From the NCBI RefSeq assembly GCF_947498825.1, contig NZ_CANMLV010000020.1:27331-91330 (forward strand): a DNA stretch of 64,000 bases. Direction: 5' to 3'. Origin of the DNA: an uncultured Cedecea sp. (GTDB lineage Bacteria > Pseudomonadota > Gammaproteobacteria > Enterobacterales > Enterobacteriaceae). This document shows positions 27,113 to 38,874 of this stretch, piece after piece (the first letter of the stretch is position 1; every line of letters begins with the position of its first letter). The notes under the pieces are model-generated. The model saw nothing but the letters and a program-made list of their open reading frames with translations. It was not told the origin of the DNA and ran no database searches. Position numbers and translations under genes: made by a program.

Positions 27113-27531
27113 CGCTCTGAGTGATTCTTTGCCTGCTGTTGTAGCAGCAGGCGGCGAAGATCGCGCCACTCTTCACTGTCGATACTGTCCGCGGCTAACC
27201 ACAAATGCAGACTTCCGTGTTTACCCTGACGTTTCAGCTTCAACATAACCCCGCTATCAATAATCCAGGGCTTTCTTGCCATGTGCCATTCATGGCCCTT
27301 CCAGCAAACACGGCTGTCTTCGAGAAGTTTAAACGAGCCCTGACAAGCATGTATACGGCGCTGACTACGCACACAACTGAAGACTACCATTAACAGCAGT
27401 ACCATCCAGATCAAGGTATAGTTTATCGGCCATGGCATCAGTAAAACCAGTAATGCCAGTAGGCCATGGACGAGCAACGAGATCCATTGTGCTCGCCAGG
27501 AAACGCTTAAATCAGATTGCCACAGGACCAC
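27109..27531 (-). CDS. cptA: Membrane protein CptA (YgfX)
   Basis: The 140-residue protein starts with GTG at 27531 ([15 protein letters not shown]), as its E. coli counterpart does. It has two adjacent membrane segments (about 17-57) and a cytoplasmic domain ending [14 protein letters not shown]. It overlaps sdhE by 20 nt, so the two are translationally linked. E. coli YgfX has been described as a cytoskeleton-targeting toxin with SdhE as partner; that role is debated and is not shown by sequence. Confidence 0.9.
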   Translation of the reverse strand: MVLWQSDLSVSWRAQWISLLVHGLLALLVLLMPWPINYTLIWMVLLLMVVFSCVRSQRRIHACQGSFKLLEDSRVCWKGHEWHMARKPWIIDSGVMLKLKRQGKHGSLHLWLAADSIDSEEWRDLRRLLLQQQAKNHSER

Positions 27532-27778
27532 GTTCTTTATTCCGTGTTTGAATCAGCGCCACCATGCGCTGGAGCTCAGCGTCATCGGGCTTTCCATGAT
27601 TCATTAACCAGTTAAATAGATCCGGATCATCACACTCCAGAAGGCGCACAAATACCTGTTTATCCAGGTCACTTAACGTTTCATACTCATACTCAAAAAA
27701 AGGCATAATCGAAATATCAAGTTCGCGCATTCCCCGCCGACATGCCCAGTGGATGCGGGATTTATTAAAAATATCCAT
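27512..27778 (-). CDS. sdhE: FAD assembly factor SdhE
   Basis: The 88-residue protein contains the invariant RGxxE motif in [20 protein letters not shown] and the [15 protein letters not shown] segment. SdhE promotes covalent attachment of FAD to succinate dehydrogenase and fumarate reductase flavoproteins. It is the first gene of the sdhE-cptA pair and divergent from ygfZ, another cofactor-related gene. Confidence 0.95.
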   Translation of the reverse strand: MDIFNKSRIHWACRRGMRELDISIMPFFEYEYETLSDLDKQVFVRLLECDDPDLFNWLMNHGKPDDAELQRMVALIQTRNKERGPVAI

Positions 27779-28028
27779 GTGTTCTACCCTATTCTACTCT
27801 CTAACAAGAGATAACCGCTGGTGTCAGTGTAACGTGTTTTCATCCGACTGATGATGAGAATCTTATAATCAGCTGATTATCGATATTGGTCTGTTACCAT
27901 TCAACATGTTACTTTGCCTGTTCGGGACATACGTAAAAGCACAAATCGCACTCTGAAACTACTTGCATTGTCCTGGCTCTATTTTACCATTAGTTAAATA
28001 ACCTGTTGGATAATTTGGGATCCCTTTT
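27779..28028. promoter_or_regulatory. Divergent promoter region sdhE / ygfZ
   Basis: A 250-nt region between two divergent genes must hold both promoters. It is moderately AT-rich. No operator could be named. Confidence 0.4.
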
Positions 28029-29015
28029 ATGTCTCTTACATCGTTTTCTGCACATACTCCTTTGGCTTCCCACGCACTACCACTGACACTGATGACGCTG
28101 AATGACTGGGCGCTGTCCAATGTCGTGGGTTTAGACGCAGAAAAATATCTACAAGGTCAGGTCACTACCGATATCTCTCAGTTAACTGACTCACAGCATG
28201 TTCTGTGCGCACACTGCGATGCAAAAGGTAAAATGTGGAGCAATTTACGTCTGTTTCGCCGCAATGACGGCTTTGCCTTTATTCTTCGTCGTAGTATACG
28301 TGACAACCAGCTGACTGAACTGAAAAAATATGCCGTATTTTCAAAGGTGACTATCACTCCTGACGAAGAAAGCGTACTGCTTGGCCTCGCAGGGCAGCAA
28401 GCACGAACGGCTCTCGAATCGGTATTTGAGCACTTACCTGACGAACACACCCCGGTCGTGACTATCGATAACACTTCTATTTTGTGGTTTAACACCCCGG
28501 CAGAACGCTTCTTAATCGTCACTGATACCACCACGGCACAAAGTCTTACTGAAAAACTGAGTCAGCAAGCACAGCTAAATGATAGTCAGCAATGGCTGGC
28601 ATTAGATATTGAAGCAGGCCTGCCAATCATTGACAGCGTCAATAGCGCCCAGTTCCTTCCGCAGGCAACGAATATTCAGGCCCTTAACGGAATTAGCTTT
28701 AAAAAAGGCTGTTATACCGGGCAGGAAATGGTCGCACGCGCGAAATTCCGTGGTGCAAATAAACGTGCGCTATGGTCATTAGCGGGTCAGGCCGGTCGGG
28801 TACCTGCTGCAGGTGAAGATCTTGAACTGCAACTGGGCGAAAAATGGCGCCGTACCGGTACAGTACTGGCTGCTATCGCGCTGGCCGATGACCACGTCTG
28901 GGTTCAGGCCGTGATGAACAACGATCTGGCTGCAGATACGGTTCTGAGAGTCCGCGATGATACTGTCGGCACGTTGGCGATAATGCCACTGCCTTATAGC
29001 TTGGTCGAACAGTAA
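28029..29015 (+). CDS. ygfZ: tRNA-modifying / iron-sulfur protein YgfZ
   Basis: The 328-residue protein is a folate-binding GcvT-like family member. It carries the diagnostic KGCYTGQE motif with its conserved cysteine ([19 protein letters not shown]) at about residue 228 and an N-terminal [10 protein letters not shown]. YgfZ uses tetrahydrofolate and supports iron-sulfur enzymes such as the tRNA methylthiotransferase MiaB. Its length matches E. coli (326). Confidence 0.95.
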   Translation: MSLTSFSAHTPLASHALPLTLMTLNDWALSNVVGLDAEKYLQGQVTTDISQLTDSQHVLCAHCDAKGKMWSNLRLFRRNDGFAFILRRSIRDNQLTELKKYAVFSKVTITPDEESVLLGLAGQQARTALESVFEHLPDEHTPVVTIDNTSILWFNTPAERFLIVTDTTTAQSLTEKLSQQAQLNDSQQWLALDIEAGLPIIDSVNSAQFLPQATNIQALNGISFKKGCYTGQEMVARAKFRGANKRALWSLAGQAGRVPAAGEDLELQLGEKWRRTGTVLAAIALADDHVWVQAVMNNDLAADTVLRVRDDTVGTLAIMPLPYSLVEQ

Positions 29016-29024
29016 TGGTCGGAG

Positions 29025-29048
29025 CTTCGCCCCAGAACTGGGGCGAAG
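29025..29048. terminator. Bidirectional terminator between ygfZ and yqfA
   Basis: CTTCGCCCCA and its complement form a perfect 10-bp stem around a GAAC loop, located between two convergent stop codons. Confidence 0.75.
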
Positions 29049-29052
29049 TCTG

Positions 29053-30197
<1,145 letters not shown>

Positions 30198-30926
30198 ATG
30201 TTTACGCACACGGCAATTGCCACTTTGAACGGCCTGGAAATGATGGTTTATCACTATATTATTAAAAATAAAGATAAAGTGATGTACATGACTATCCGTG
30301 AACTCGCTGATGCAGCAGAAGTCTCCACCACTACAGTACTACGTTTTTGCCGTAAATTTAATTGCTCGGGTTATTCTGAATTCAGAGTACGGTTTAAATT
30401 ACATCTCGAACAAAATGATACTCAACCTATTAATTTTGGTAATAGTGAAATAATTAGTTTTTTTAAAAGCATCAACAATAGTGAATTTGAAAACTTAATT
30501 GATAATGCCGTTGATATTATTTGCGCTTCAGAACGTATTATTTTTGTCGGTGCAGGCACATCCGGATCATTAGCAAAATACGGTGCACGTTTCTTTTCCA
30601 ATGTTGGAAAATTCAGTAATCATATTGATGATCCTTATTTTCCTGTTACCCGAGATATGGCAAAAAATGCGCTGGCAATTGTTCTTTCGGTTTCAGGTGA
30701 AACCGAGGAAATCTTGCGTTTTGCCAGTCAATTCAGTCTGCATCAATGTAAAGTGATGTCGATCACCAGTCATGAGAACTCATCTCTGGCAAAACTTGCT
30801 GACTTTAACTTGTCATGGCACATCCCTCCTATACGCATTGGTGATATTTATGATATCACCACACAAATTCCGGTTATTTATATTTTAGAAACGCTTGGGC
30901 GTCGCCTGGCGAAAAAACTAACATAA
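30198..30926 (+). CDS. MurR/RpiR family transcriptional regulator
   Basis: The start at 30198 is chosen for its AGGA site 8 nt upstream and because the family fold begins there (IATLNGLEMMVYHYI). The 242-residue product has an N-terminal RpiR helix-turn-helix (MTIRELADAAEVSTTTVLRFCRKFNCSGYSEFR) and a C-terminal SIS sugar-phosphate-binding domain (IIFVGAGTSGSLAKYGARFF; VLSVSGETEEIL). A longer frame to 30060 lacks a ribosome site. Immediate proximity to bglA suggests it senses a phosphorylated beta-glucoside and controls bglA. Confidence 0.88.
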   Translation: MFTHTAIATLNGLEMMVYHYIIKNKDKVMYMTIRELADAAEVSTTTVLRFCRKFNCSGYSEFRVRFKLHLEQNDTQPINFGNSEIISFFKSINNSEFENLIDNAVDIICASERIIFVGAGTSGSLAKYGARFFSNVGKFSNHIDDPYFPVTRDMAKNALAIVLSVSGETEEILRFASQFSLHQCKVMSITSHENSSLAKLADFNLSWHIPPIRIGDIYDITTQIPVIYILETLGRRLAKKLT

Positions 30927-30945
30927 AAAAACATATTGTTTTTTT
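30925..30945 (+). terminator. Terminator-like hairpin after the RpiR-type gene
   Basis: AAAAAAACA and TGTTTTTTT form a 9-bp stem around TAT starting at the stop codon of the regulator gene. The 3' arm ends in a T-run on the + strand. The stem is AT-only at its base, so strength is doubtful. Confidence 0.45.
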
Positions 30946-31080
30946 GATGTGACAAATCACAAGATCCCTATTTTGTTATATCGTGACAAATGCTTTTCAT
31001 TTGTTAGACTCCCAGCAAGATTCTATTAACTCTGCGTCATAGTCAGTCGTATGACTCATTATTTTAGATGCTTCCTGTGA

Positions 31081-32526
<1,446 letters not shown>

Positions 32527-32571
32527 TTCTCACAAGAAAAAAGCAATTTTTCAGTAATGAGATTATAAATA

Positions 32572-32605
32572 CTGAAGAGAGAAAGCATACACTTTCTCTC
32601 TTCAG
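32572..32605. terminator. Strong bidirectional terminator between bglA and the M66 protease gene
   Basis: CTGAAGAGAGAAAG (32572-32585) and its perfect complement (32592-32605) form a 14-bp stem with a 6-nt loop, between two convergent genes. Confidence 0.8.
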
Positions 32606-32645
32606 GCTTAAAAATACCAGTTCAGTTAAACGCTGAATCAATACA

Positions 32646-35021
32646 TTATAAAGACATCCCATTAACGGTATATGATAAATCATCGCTACCAAGATCTATT
32701 TTACGTTGTGTAATCAAATCACCGTCAATATAGAGACTCAGAATAGTAGGTTTTAAATCTCTTTCCACGTTAATATGGAATTTATTCATTTTATCAGAAA
32801 TGTATCTAAAGGGGGCAAGAGCATAGGAGAATTTATTACCTGAGGCATACTCTATTACCAAATAACATCGGGATCTCCCTGAGTAATGATAGATATTACC
32901 GTAGGATCCATTTAGTGCCGGGTAAATATAACTGGTCAGTATGTTTTCTGGATCATAATAGCCTAGTAATGTAATAACTTTAACACCCTGTTTATAAGGA
33001 ATAATGTTAATCCCCTCCAGTTTATAGTCAAAGATCTCCCAGCGCTTCCCATTAGAAATATAATTTTTTGCTGTTCCTTTATTAAGTGTCTCTTCTGTAT
33101 TATTAATCTTGACGTTTACGGAAGATATTGAATTAATTTCAAACCTGATCATTAAACCATTATTACTCCGATCGGCGTCAGGTAAATATACAACTCTTGC
33201 ATGTCGTCCATCGCTTGTCATAATAAGAATATTGATGTTTTTCCTCAGATATACATCAATGTCACTCGCTGTTATATCTACGCCATTTTGAACAGTCATA
33301 CTGAAAAAATCGATACCATCATTTATTAACTTATATGGCTCCATTTTTTCCAATTTCGCATTCCAACAACTGAATCCAGTGGGCGATGCTCGATCAAAAA
33401 TTACTCTTGACTCAAAGAATTTCTGGATAACCGATAAAACATAAGGTGTATGTAGCGTATACGCATTAACCTCTGGATATAAGGGCCTGCCACCAGCCAT
33501 TGCATCCTTACCAAATGAATGACCTTCAAACGGTGCCGTTGGGCGGGGATCGTTTGCCTCAGGATCTAAATAGGTCGATTCATTGGTAACAGCATACTCA
33601 AAATTAGGAATAAAGAAATGATTATCACTATCCCAACCCCATGTTGAATTTCTGGTACTGGGAATTTGACCAACAGATCCGTAAATACCACCAGGGTAGT
33701 GTCCTAATCCATAATTATGACCGAGTTCATGACTAAGTTCATTACCAACCGTACCATTCAGCGTCGCCATTCCAGCACCACCTGACAATCCATGTACGTG
33801 GATCCCATTCTCATATTTACCGATAGACGTATGAATGGTTATTTGTCCGGCAATCAAATTTTTTTCATAGTCATTATATTTTGAAGAGGTAAACCCATAA
33901 TTAGCATAATTAATACCTTGGCTAATTAGATCCTTACCAATATATTCCCGCATGTTTCCATCATATGTTCCTCCCTCTCCTGAGGCGATATCAGAAAAAA
34001 ACTGTCCATCTGGTAGCATAATTTCTTTCAAATAAACAGGATCATAGGTTGATACAATTAATTGGCTTACTGGAATTTGTTGAAGATATTGACGATGATA
34101 TTCTGGGCTCTTTTGGAATTCGAAAGCCTCACGATAAGGAGTTAACATGCCTATAGCTATAGTGTGTAACAGTAACTGATTCGGTGCACCAACATCGATA
34201 TTATCTATGATTCCTCTTTTATTATTGGAAAAAAATTCAATTTTCATACCCGGCTTGACGACTTCCGCAGGAACGGTAACATGCCAGCAATCTTTCATAT
34301 ATCTGATACGCTGATACGCTGATTGATACTCCAGTTCTTCCTCAATACTCCATCCACCGTTAATATTAATAAAAAGACAACTTTCCCCTTTGGATAGCTT
34401 TATTTCATTCATCCCCTGACGTAATACCTTAAAGGAATAGTCAGAATTACAGACAAAAAATATTTTTTTCCCGCTGAACTGAATGTTAGTGTTAAGTTCA
34501 AATGTCTCTGCAAAGTTAAAATTTGACGTAATAACATTAATAGTATTATTTTTTAAAATAATTTCCTCAAAAGCCTTTATATCACTTGATATTTTTCTTA
34601 ATTCATTGTTTTTATCAATGACAATATCAAATCTACTTGGAATTGAAAAAATCACACGCTCTTGTAGGGCTAAAGGAATTTTAGTATCATCACTCACCAT
34701 GGTTCTGGTCAGAACCATTCTATTTTCTCTATCTTTAATATTTAGATATATTTCATTTAAATAGTTTTCATGAGGACGAAATAAAATCATCATTTGTCTA
34801 TTCGATATAACTCGTTGATAAACATCATCAGGGATATAATTATGTGAGGGTGTGATACAATTTTGAACATAATATACAGTCCCCTTGAGATCTCCCTCGG
34901 TATCGCTTACAAAATCATTCCTGTTAAAATATATAAGGCCAGATGTTTTTTGGAATTTGTTAAAATTATTACCCCTGTCCGTTATTTTTATCCCAGGACT
35001 TTCTTCTTTGCAAATACTCAT
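32646..35021 (-). CDS. M66 family zinc metalloprotease (StcE / dictomallein-like)
   Basis: The start at 35021 is set by an AGGGTGAT site 7 nt upstream; the frame continues to 35177 without one. The 791-residue product holds the extended zinc motif HELGHNYGLGH (His431, Glu432, His435, Gly438, His441) followed by YPGG, as in peptidase family M66 (StcE, TagA, dictomallein). The N-terminal third has beta-rich segments, and after the catalytic domain lie two or more beta-sandwich-like regions. No signal peptide or lipobox is visible at the chosen start. It is strikingly AT-rich. M66 enzymes cleave O-glycosylated mucin-like proteins; that activity is inferred. Confidence 0.85.
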   Translation of the reverse strand: MSICKEESPGIKITDRGNNFNKFQKTSGLIYFNRNDFVSDTEGDLKGTVYYVQNCITPSHNYIPDDVYQRVISNRQMMILFRPHENYLNEIYLNIKDRENRMVLTRTMVSDDTKIPLALQERVIFSIPSRFDIVIDKNNELRKISSDIKAFEEIILKNNTINVITSNFNFAETFELNTNIQFSGKKIFFVCNSDYSFKVLRQGMNEIKLSKGESCLFININGGWSIEEELEYQSAYQRIRYMKDCWHVTVPAEVVKPGMKIEFFSNNKRGIIDNIDVGAPNQLLLHTIAIGMLTPYREAFEFQKSPEYHRQYLQQIPVSQLIVSTYDPVYLKEIMLPDGQFFSDIASGEGGTYDGNMREYIGKDLISQGINYANYGFTSSKYNDYEKNLIAGQITIHTSIGKYENGIHVHGLSGGAGMATLNGTVGNELSHELGHNYGLGHYPGGIYGSVGQIPSTRNSTWGWDSDNHFFIPNFEYAVTNESTYLDPEANDPRPTAPFEGHSFGKDAMAGGRPLYPEVNAYTLHTPYVLSVIQKFFESRVIFDRASPTGFSCWNAKLEKMEPYKLINDGIDFFSMTVQNGVDITASDIDVYLRKNINILIMTSDGRHARVVYLPDADRSNNGLMIRFEINSISSVNVKINNTEETLNKGTAKNYISNGKRWEIFDYKLEGINIIPYKQGVKVITLLGYYDPENILTSYIYPALNGSYGNIYHYSGRSRCYLVIEYASGNKFSYALAPFRYISDKMNKFHINVERDLKPTILSLYIDGDLITQRKIDLGSDDLSYTVNGMSL

Positions 35022-35716
35022 AATTATCACCCTTTGGCATATTGGAAGAATATAATAAAAAAAATACTTTTCACTAATAATATCAATCGCTACTTTACCC
35101 TTGAAAAACATAATGCTTTTATATTGATGAGCCAGGAGCAAGAGTTTAATGTTTATTATTATGAAAAATATATACACAGCCAGGATAAAGCTATGGGTGT
35201 ACTTAATCAGTACATTCTAAAATGTATATTTTATTGTTGCATGGGGAAAAACAGCATCTACAAACAGTAAACCCGTTAATACTCACATTCAATAAATTAA
35301 GAAATATTTGATATGAAAAACTCAAGAATATTTAATACAAAAAACGAATGACAGGCTTATTTCTACTATTATTGAAAGAAGAATTATCACCCATTCTATT
35401 TAATTGCAAGTAAATCCAATGACACAACAATATCCAGCAGCTCATTTTGCTATGCAAATCACAAAAATGATTAGAACCAAAATAATTCGAGTTGCTTGTA
35501 GGCGTGAAGTGAGGCCCGTCGATGAGCATAGATAAACTCTGTGATTCGGCGGGCTGAACGCAGGCAACACCCAGGCAACTTGAAGTATGACGGGTATATA
35601 ACACCAGCAAACCTCTTCGTCTCGGGTTCTACCTTGGTAAGAGGGCTTCAGAACCCCGCTTCTGATATTTTTTATCGGGTGTGCCGTAAAAACCTGCCCT
35701 CAGGGCGGGGAGGATG
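35022..35716. other. AT-rich intergenic region with repeat and insertion-sequence remnant
   Basis: The part next to the protease gene (35022-35470) is very AT-rich and shows no convincing gene. It is followed by a palindromic repeat copy (35474-35600) and an IS200/IS605-like right end (about 35605-35720). Confidence 0.6.
35474..35600. repeat. Dispersed palindromic repeat, copy next to the two-component genes
   Basis: Starts ccaaaataattcgagttgct and ends aagtatgacgggtata, closely matching the 8839 copy in orientation and in its central tgagcatagataaactctgt segment. Confidence 0.85.
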
Positions 35717-35720
35717 TCAA
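35605..35720 (+). mobile_element. Decayed right end of an IS200/IS605-type element (inferred)
   Basis: The segment ends with a CCTGCCCT-C-AGGGCGGG hairpin followed by GAGGATGTCAA, the form I recall for right ends of tnpB-bearing IS200/IS605 elements in enterobacteria. Upstream, cttcagaaccccgcttctg and a CTCTT...AAGAGG stem resemble the structured 3' RNA of such elements. No tnpA or tnpB gene is present. The last bases overlap the stop codon of the sensor kinase on the other strand. Confidence 0.4.
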
Positions 35721-37183
35721 ATCAACAAGCCAAAACGAAAGCTGGCACCGCGCCCAGGAATATCGACCAGCATAATCTCGCTGCCATGCAGTTGTAGCAT
35801 CTGACGAACAATCATCAAGCCTAGCCCTCCCTCGCTGCGTCGCGATGTATTCAGAATAGAGGGCCGAATAAACAGACCATCTCTTAGCGCTTTCGGTATT
35901 CCCGGCCCACTGTCACTCACTTCAACCATCAGTTTTTCAGCCTCTCGCCACAGGCGTACAGAGATCGTACCGTAGTCTGGCGTATGACGAATCGCATTCC
36001 CTAATAGGTTAGTCAGAACCCGCTCAATCATACTGACATCTGCTGAAACCAGTGGCAGTCCAGGTTGAATATCTGCCCGCAATGCAAGCTGGCGAGTCGA
36101 GGCTGTGAGTTCAAATTTCTGGTACACATCCTGAAGCAACTCACTGACCGAAAAAGGCTCTTTTTGCGGCTTTACCACCCCGTATTCCAACCGGGCAAGT
36201 TCAAACAGCGATTGTGCCAGCGCCCCCACTTTTTGGCTCTGTGCCAGTGCAATCTCCAGATAACGTTTTTTCTCGGCTTCGCTGAGTGAGGCAGACATCA
36301 CTGACAGACTTTCAAGATAGCCATGAAGCGAAGTCAGCGGAGTTCGCAAATCATGTGAGATATTAGCTACAAACTCACGCCGCAACTGATCTTGCTCAGT
36401 CAGGCTATGCCACTGTTCAGAAATTCGTCTCGCCATCAGAATAACGCCCTGACGCAACTGGATGAGTTCATCAGCACTATTATTTGGCTCCAGCGGTAAA
36501 GCGGCCAGGGCCTGCATTTCCCCCATCCCTCCGGTTTCGAGTGCTTTCACTTGCTGAGAAAGCCGTCTCAAAGGACGAATTACCCAGCGGAATGCCAGCC
36601 ATCCCACTATCAGACCTGACAGACAAATAATGGCGATTAGCAGTAAGCTAATCTTTAAAATAGCATCAAACTGTGCGCTACTGGCCAAGTGGTTATAGGA
36701 TTCCCCGAGGAGAACCACATATACATATCCCCTGATCTCTCCGTCACGCAGCATCGGTGCGACGCTGAAGACCTTTTCATCACTCAGGCTACGCGGATCA
36801 TCTCCGAACAGCGGTAACTTTTCTCCAGCAAGAGCACGATGGATAGGATCAAGATGTACCTGCTGGCGTTTAATATGCCCCTCAGGTGCGCCATCGCCGA
36901 TAATCCGTCCTTGTTTATCAAGTAAGTACACTTCCACGCTGGGATTCACAGCCATCAGGTTATCAAACAGTTCGCGCACTGATGCTTTATTCAGTCCGTC
37001 CTGCTCCAGCAGTGGATAGGTTTGATTAATATGCTGGGCCAGATCACTGGATAGCTGCTGAATCACCGACTGACTATACTGAGCGCTGGTTTTTACCTGG
37101 AGCCAGCCAAGCAGCGCACATGCTGCCAACAGTAACAGGGCAAAAGTCAGTGTAAGGCGGCGGGACAGGGTCAGGTAGCGCAT
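35717..37183 (-). CDS. Two-component sensor histidine kinase
   Basis: The 488-residue protein has an N-terminal membrane helix (about 10-30), a periplasmic sensor of about 140 residues (with NPSVEVYLLDKQGRIIGDG), a second helix near 180, a HAMP linker, the H-box FVANISHDLRTPLTSLHGYLESL, the N-box NLLGNAIRHTP, and G-boxes VSDSGPGIPKAL and GGLGLMIVRQML. It ends SFRFGLLI. Its TGA stop lies inside the IS-like right end, so the natural C-terminus may have been a few residues longer. It is paired with the response regulator just upstream. Confidence 0.9.
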   Translation of the reverse strand: MRYLTLSRRLTLTFALLLLAACALLGWLQVKTSAQYSQSVIQQLSSDLAQHINQTYPLLEQDGLNKASVRELFDNLMAVNPSVEVYLLDKQGRIIGDGAPEGHIKRQQVHLDPIHRALAGEKLPLFGDDPRSLSDEKVFSVAPMLRDGEIRGYVYVVLLGESYNHLASSAQFDAILKISLLLIAIICLSGLIVGWLAFRWVIRPLRRLSQQVKALETGGMGEMQALAALPLEPNNSADELIQLRQGVILMARRISEQWHSLTEQDQLRREFVANISHDLRTPLTSLHGYLESLSVMSASLSEAEKKRYLEIALAQSQKVGALAQSLFELARLEYGVVKPQKEPFSVSELLQDVYQKFELTASTRQLALRADIQPGLPLVSADVSMIERVLTNLLGNAIRHTPDYGTISVRLWREAEKLMVEVSDSGPGIPKALRDGLFIRPSILNTSRRSEGGLGLMIVRQMLQLHGSEIMLVDIPGRGASFRFGLLI

Positions 37184-37186
37184 AGG

Positions 37187-37900
37187 TTACTCACGAGACT
37201 TCGGGGAAAATTTATAACCTTTACCCCATACAGTACGAATAAAATCAGGCTCCGCTGGGTTATGTTCAATCTTGATTCTCAGGCGATTGATATGGGTATT
37301 CACAGTATGCTCATAGCCTTCATGCTGATATCCCCAAACCTTATTAAGTAACTCCAGGCGGGAAAAAACGGCCTCAGGGTGTCTGGCAAAAAAGTAGAGT
37401 AAATCAAACTCACGTGGCGTCAGATCTATCGTTTCGTCAGCGAGTAGTACGGTTCTGGTCAGAGGATCTATCGACATCCAGCCAAAATGAATTATCCCTG
37501 TTTCAAGGCGCAAGTCCTGACTCATGGCTGTCTGACGACGAAAAAGGGCTTTTACTCTTGCTACCAGTTCCAGCATCGAAAAAGGTTTTGCCAGGTAATC
37601 ATCCGCACCCAGTTCCAGCCCCAGAACGCGATGAGTTTCACTGGAGCGGGCGCTGATAATAATAATCGGTGTATAGCGAGTCAGGGTTCTGGCAAAACGA
37701 CAAATTTCCAGTCCGTCGACTCCGGGTAACATTAAGTCAAGGATTAAGGCATCAAAGCCTCCCTGTTTTACATACTCAAGCCCCTGACTACCATCAGCAC
37801 AATGCGTGATCTCAAAGCCTTCCTCACGTAAATGAAGTTGCAATAACTCAGCTATATTTTCGTCGTCCTCAACGATTAGTATTCGTTTTGATTCGCTCAT
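37187..37900 (-). CDS. OmpR-family response regulator
   Basis: The 237-residue protein has a receiver domain (ILIVEDDENIAELL; phosphorylated aspartate in ALILDLMLPGVDG; ADDYLAKPFSMLELVARV) and a winged-helix DNA-binding domain (IDLTPREFDLLYFFARHPEAVFSR; HTVNTHINRLRIKIE; VWGKGYKF). It is separated from its kinase by 3 nt. The signal and regulon are unknown; there is no counterpart at this place in E. coli. Confidence 0.92.
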   Translation of the reverse strand: MSESKRILIVEDDENIAELLQLHLREEGFEITHCADGSQGLEYVKQGGFDALILDLMLPGVDGLEICRFARTLTRYTPIIIISARSSETHRVLGLELGADDYLAKPFSMLELVARVKALFRRQTAMSQDLRLETGIIHFGWMSIDPLTRTVLLADETIDLTPREFDLLYFFARHPEAVFSRLELLNKVWGYQHEGYEHTVNTHINRLRIKIEHNPAEPDFIRTVWGKGYKFSPKSRE

Positions 37901-37946
37901 GCCTGTGCCTCTGGCTGTAACTCTTAAAGTTTACACAACTTATTGC

Positions 37947-37978
37947 GGAAAAGTTTTCACATTTAGTTTAACTTTTCC
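37947..37978. terminator. Weak terminator-like hairpin between ygfF and the response regulator
   Basis: GGAAAAGTT (37947-37955) and AACTTTTCC (37970-37978) form a 9-bp stem with a 14-nt loop just downstream of ygfF on the minus strand. Confidence 0.35.
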
Positions 37979-37992
37979 TGAATGGCAGGCGA

Positions 37993-38736
37993 CTATTTCC
38001 CTCCCGCCGCGTCAATAAAGCTTCCTGTAATATAGGAAGCTTTATTACTTAACAGCCAGGCAATAGCTTCAGCCACTTCTTCCGGTTCTCCGCCTCGCTG
38101 CATAGGGAGTTTGTTCTTGACTCTGTCTACTCGCCCAGCTTCACCGCCAGAGGCATGCATATCGGTATAAATAAACCCCGGGCGTACACCGTTGACACGA
38201 ATACCCTGCGCTGCGACCTCCACCGACAGGCCGGTTGTCAGAGTATCAATAGCGCCCTTTGATGCAGCATAATCGACATATTCGCCCGGAGAGCCTAAAC
38301 GTGCAGCAGCCGAAGAAACATTCACAATCGCTCCGCCCGCTCCTCCATAACGATAAGCCATGCGTTTTACTGCTTCACGACAACAGAGAAAATAGCCCGT
38401 AACGTTGGTGGCAAAAACTTGATTGATGCGTTCAGCAGTAAGATTTTCAATCGTAGACTGTTGAAACAGAATACCTGCGTTATTCACCAGCGCGGTGACA
38501 GGGCCAAAGTGCTGGTCGATTTCAGCAAACATCGCCATCACCTGCTGCTCATCGGCGATATCAGCCTGAATAATTAATGCCGTGCCACCAGCCTGAGTAA
38601 TCAAGGAAGCCGTCTGCTGTGCCGCTGGTTTGTCATGCCGGTAATTAATCACCACTTTATAACCTTGCTGCGCGAGCAATATTGAGGTTGCCTTGCCTAT
38701 TCCCCGACTGCCTCCAGTAATTAAAGCTACACTCAC
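37993..38736 (-). CDS. ygfF: SDR family oxidoreductase YgfF
   Basis: The 247-residue classical SDR has the cofactor loop LITGGSRGIGKATS, LVNNAGILF, the catalytic serine in VNVSSAAARLG and YVDYAASKGAID (Tyr-x-x-x-Lys near 160), ending YITGSFIDAAGGK. Its length and its place between bglA and gcvP agree with E. coli ygfF. The substrate is not established. Confidence 0.85.
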   Translation of the reverse strand: MSVALITGGSRGIGKATSILLAQQGYKVVINYRHDKPAAQQTASLITQAGGTALIIQADIADEQQVMAMFAEIDQHFGPVTALVNNAGILFQQSTIENLTAERINQVFATNVTGYFLCCREAVKRMAYRYGGAGGAIVNVSSAAARLGSPGEYVDYAASKGAIDTLTTGLSVEVAAQGIRVNGVRPGFIYTDMHASGGEAGRVDRVKNKLPMQRGGEPEEVAEAIAWLLSNKASYITGSFIDAAGGK

Positions 38737-38788
38737 GACTTCTCCTTATCAACATCAAAAAAGCGACTGAGCTTCTCACACGGGAAGC

Positions 38789-38808
38789 GATATATTGATC
38801 ATAATATC
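38789..38808. promoter_or_regulatory. Imperfect palindrome upstream of the cupin gene
   Basis: GATAT and ATATC arms surround a central TGATCA palindrome between the divergent ygfF and cupin genes. It could be an operator. The evidence is symmetry alone. Confidence 0.25.
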
Positions 38809-38874
38809 AGCCTTGTAAAAGATTATGCCGCCGCGTTATAACAAAAAAAACAATAACGGGAAAAACAGGAGTAA

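Noticed and set aside
30948..30961. TGTGA/TCACA inverted pair upstream of bglA, suggestive of a CRP site
   Set aside because: The two half-sites are separated by 4 nt instead of the 6 nt that CRP requires, and the pair sits immediately beside the hairpin after the regulator gene.
34863..35270. Open frame of 135 codons on the + strand
   Set aside because: It is mostly antisense to the start of the M66 gene and continues into AT-rich DNA; composition and residues look random.
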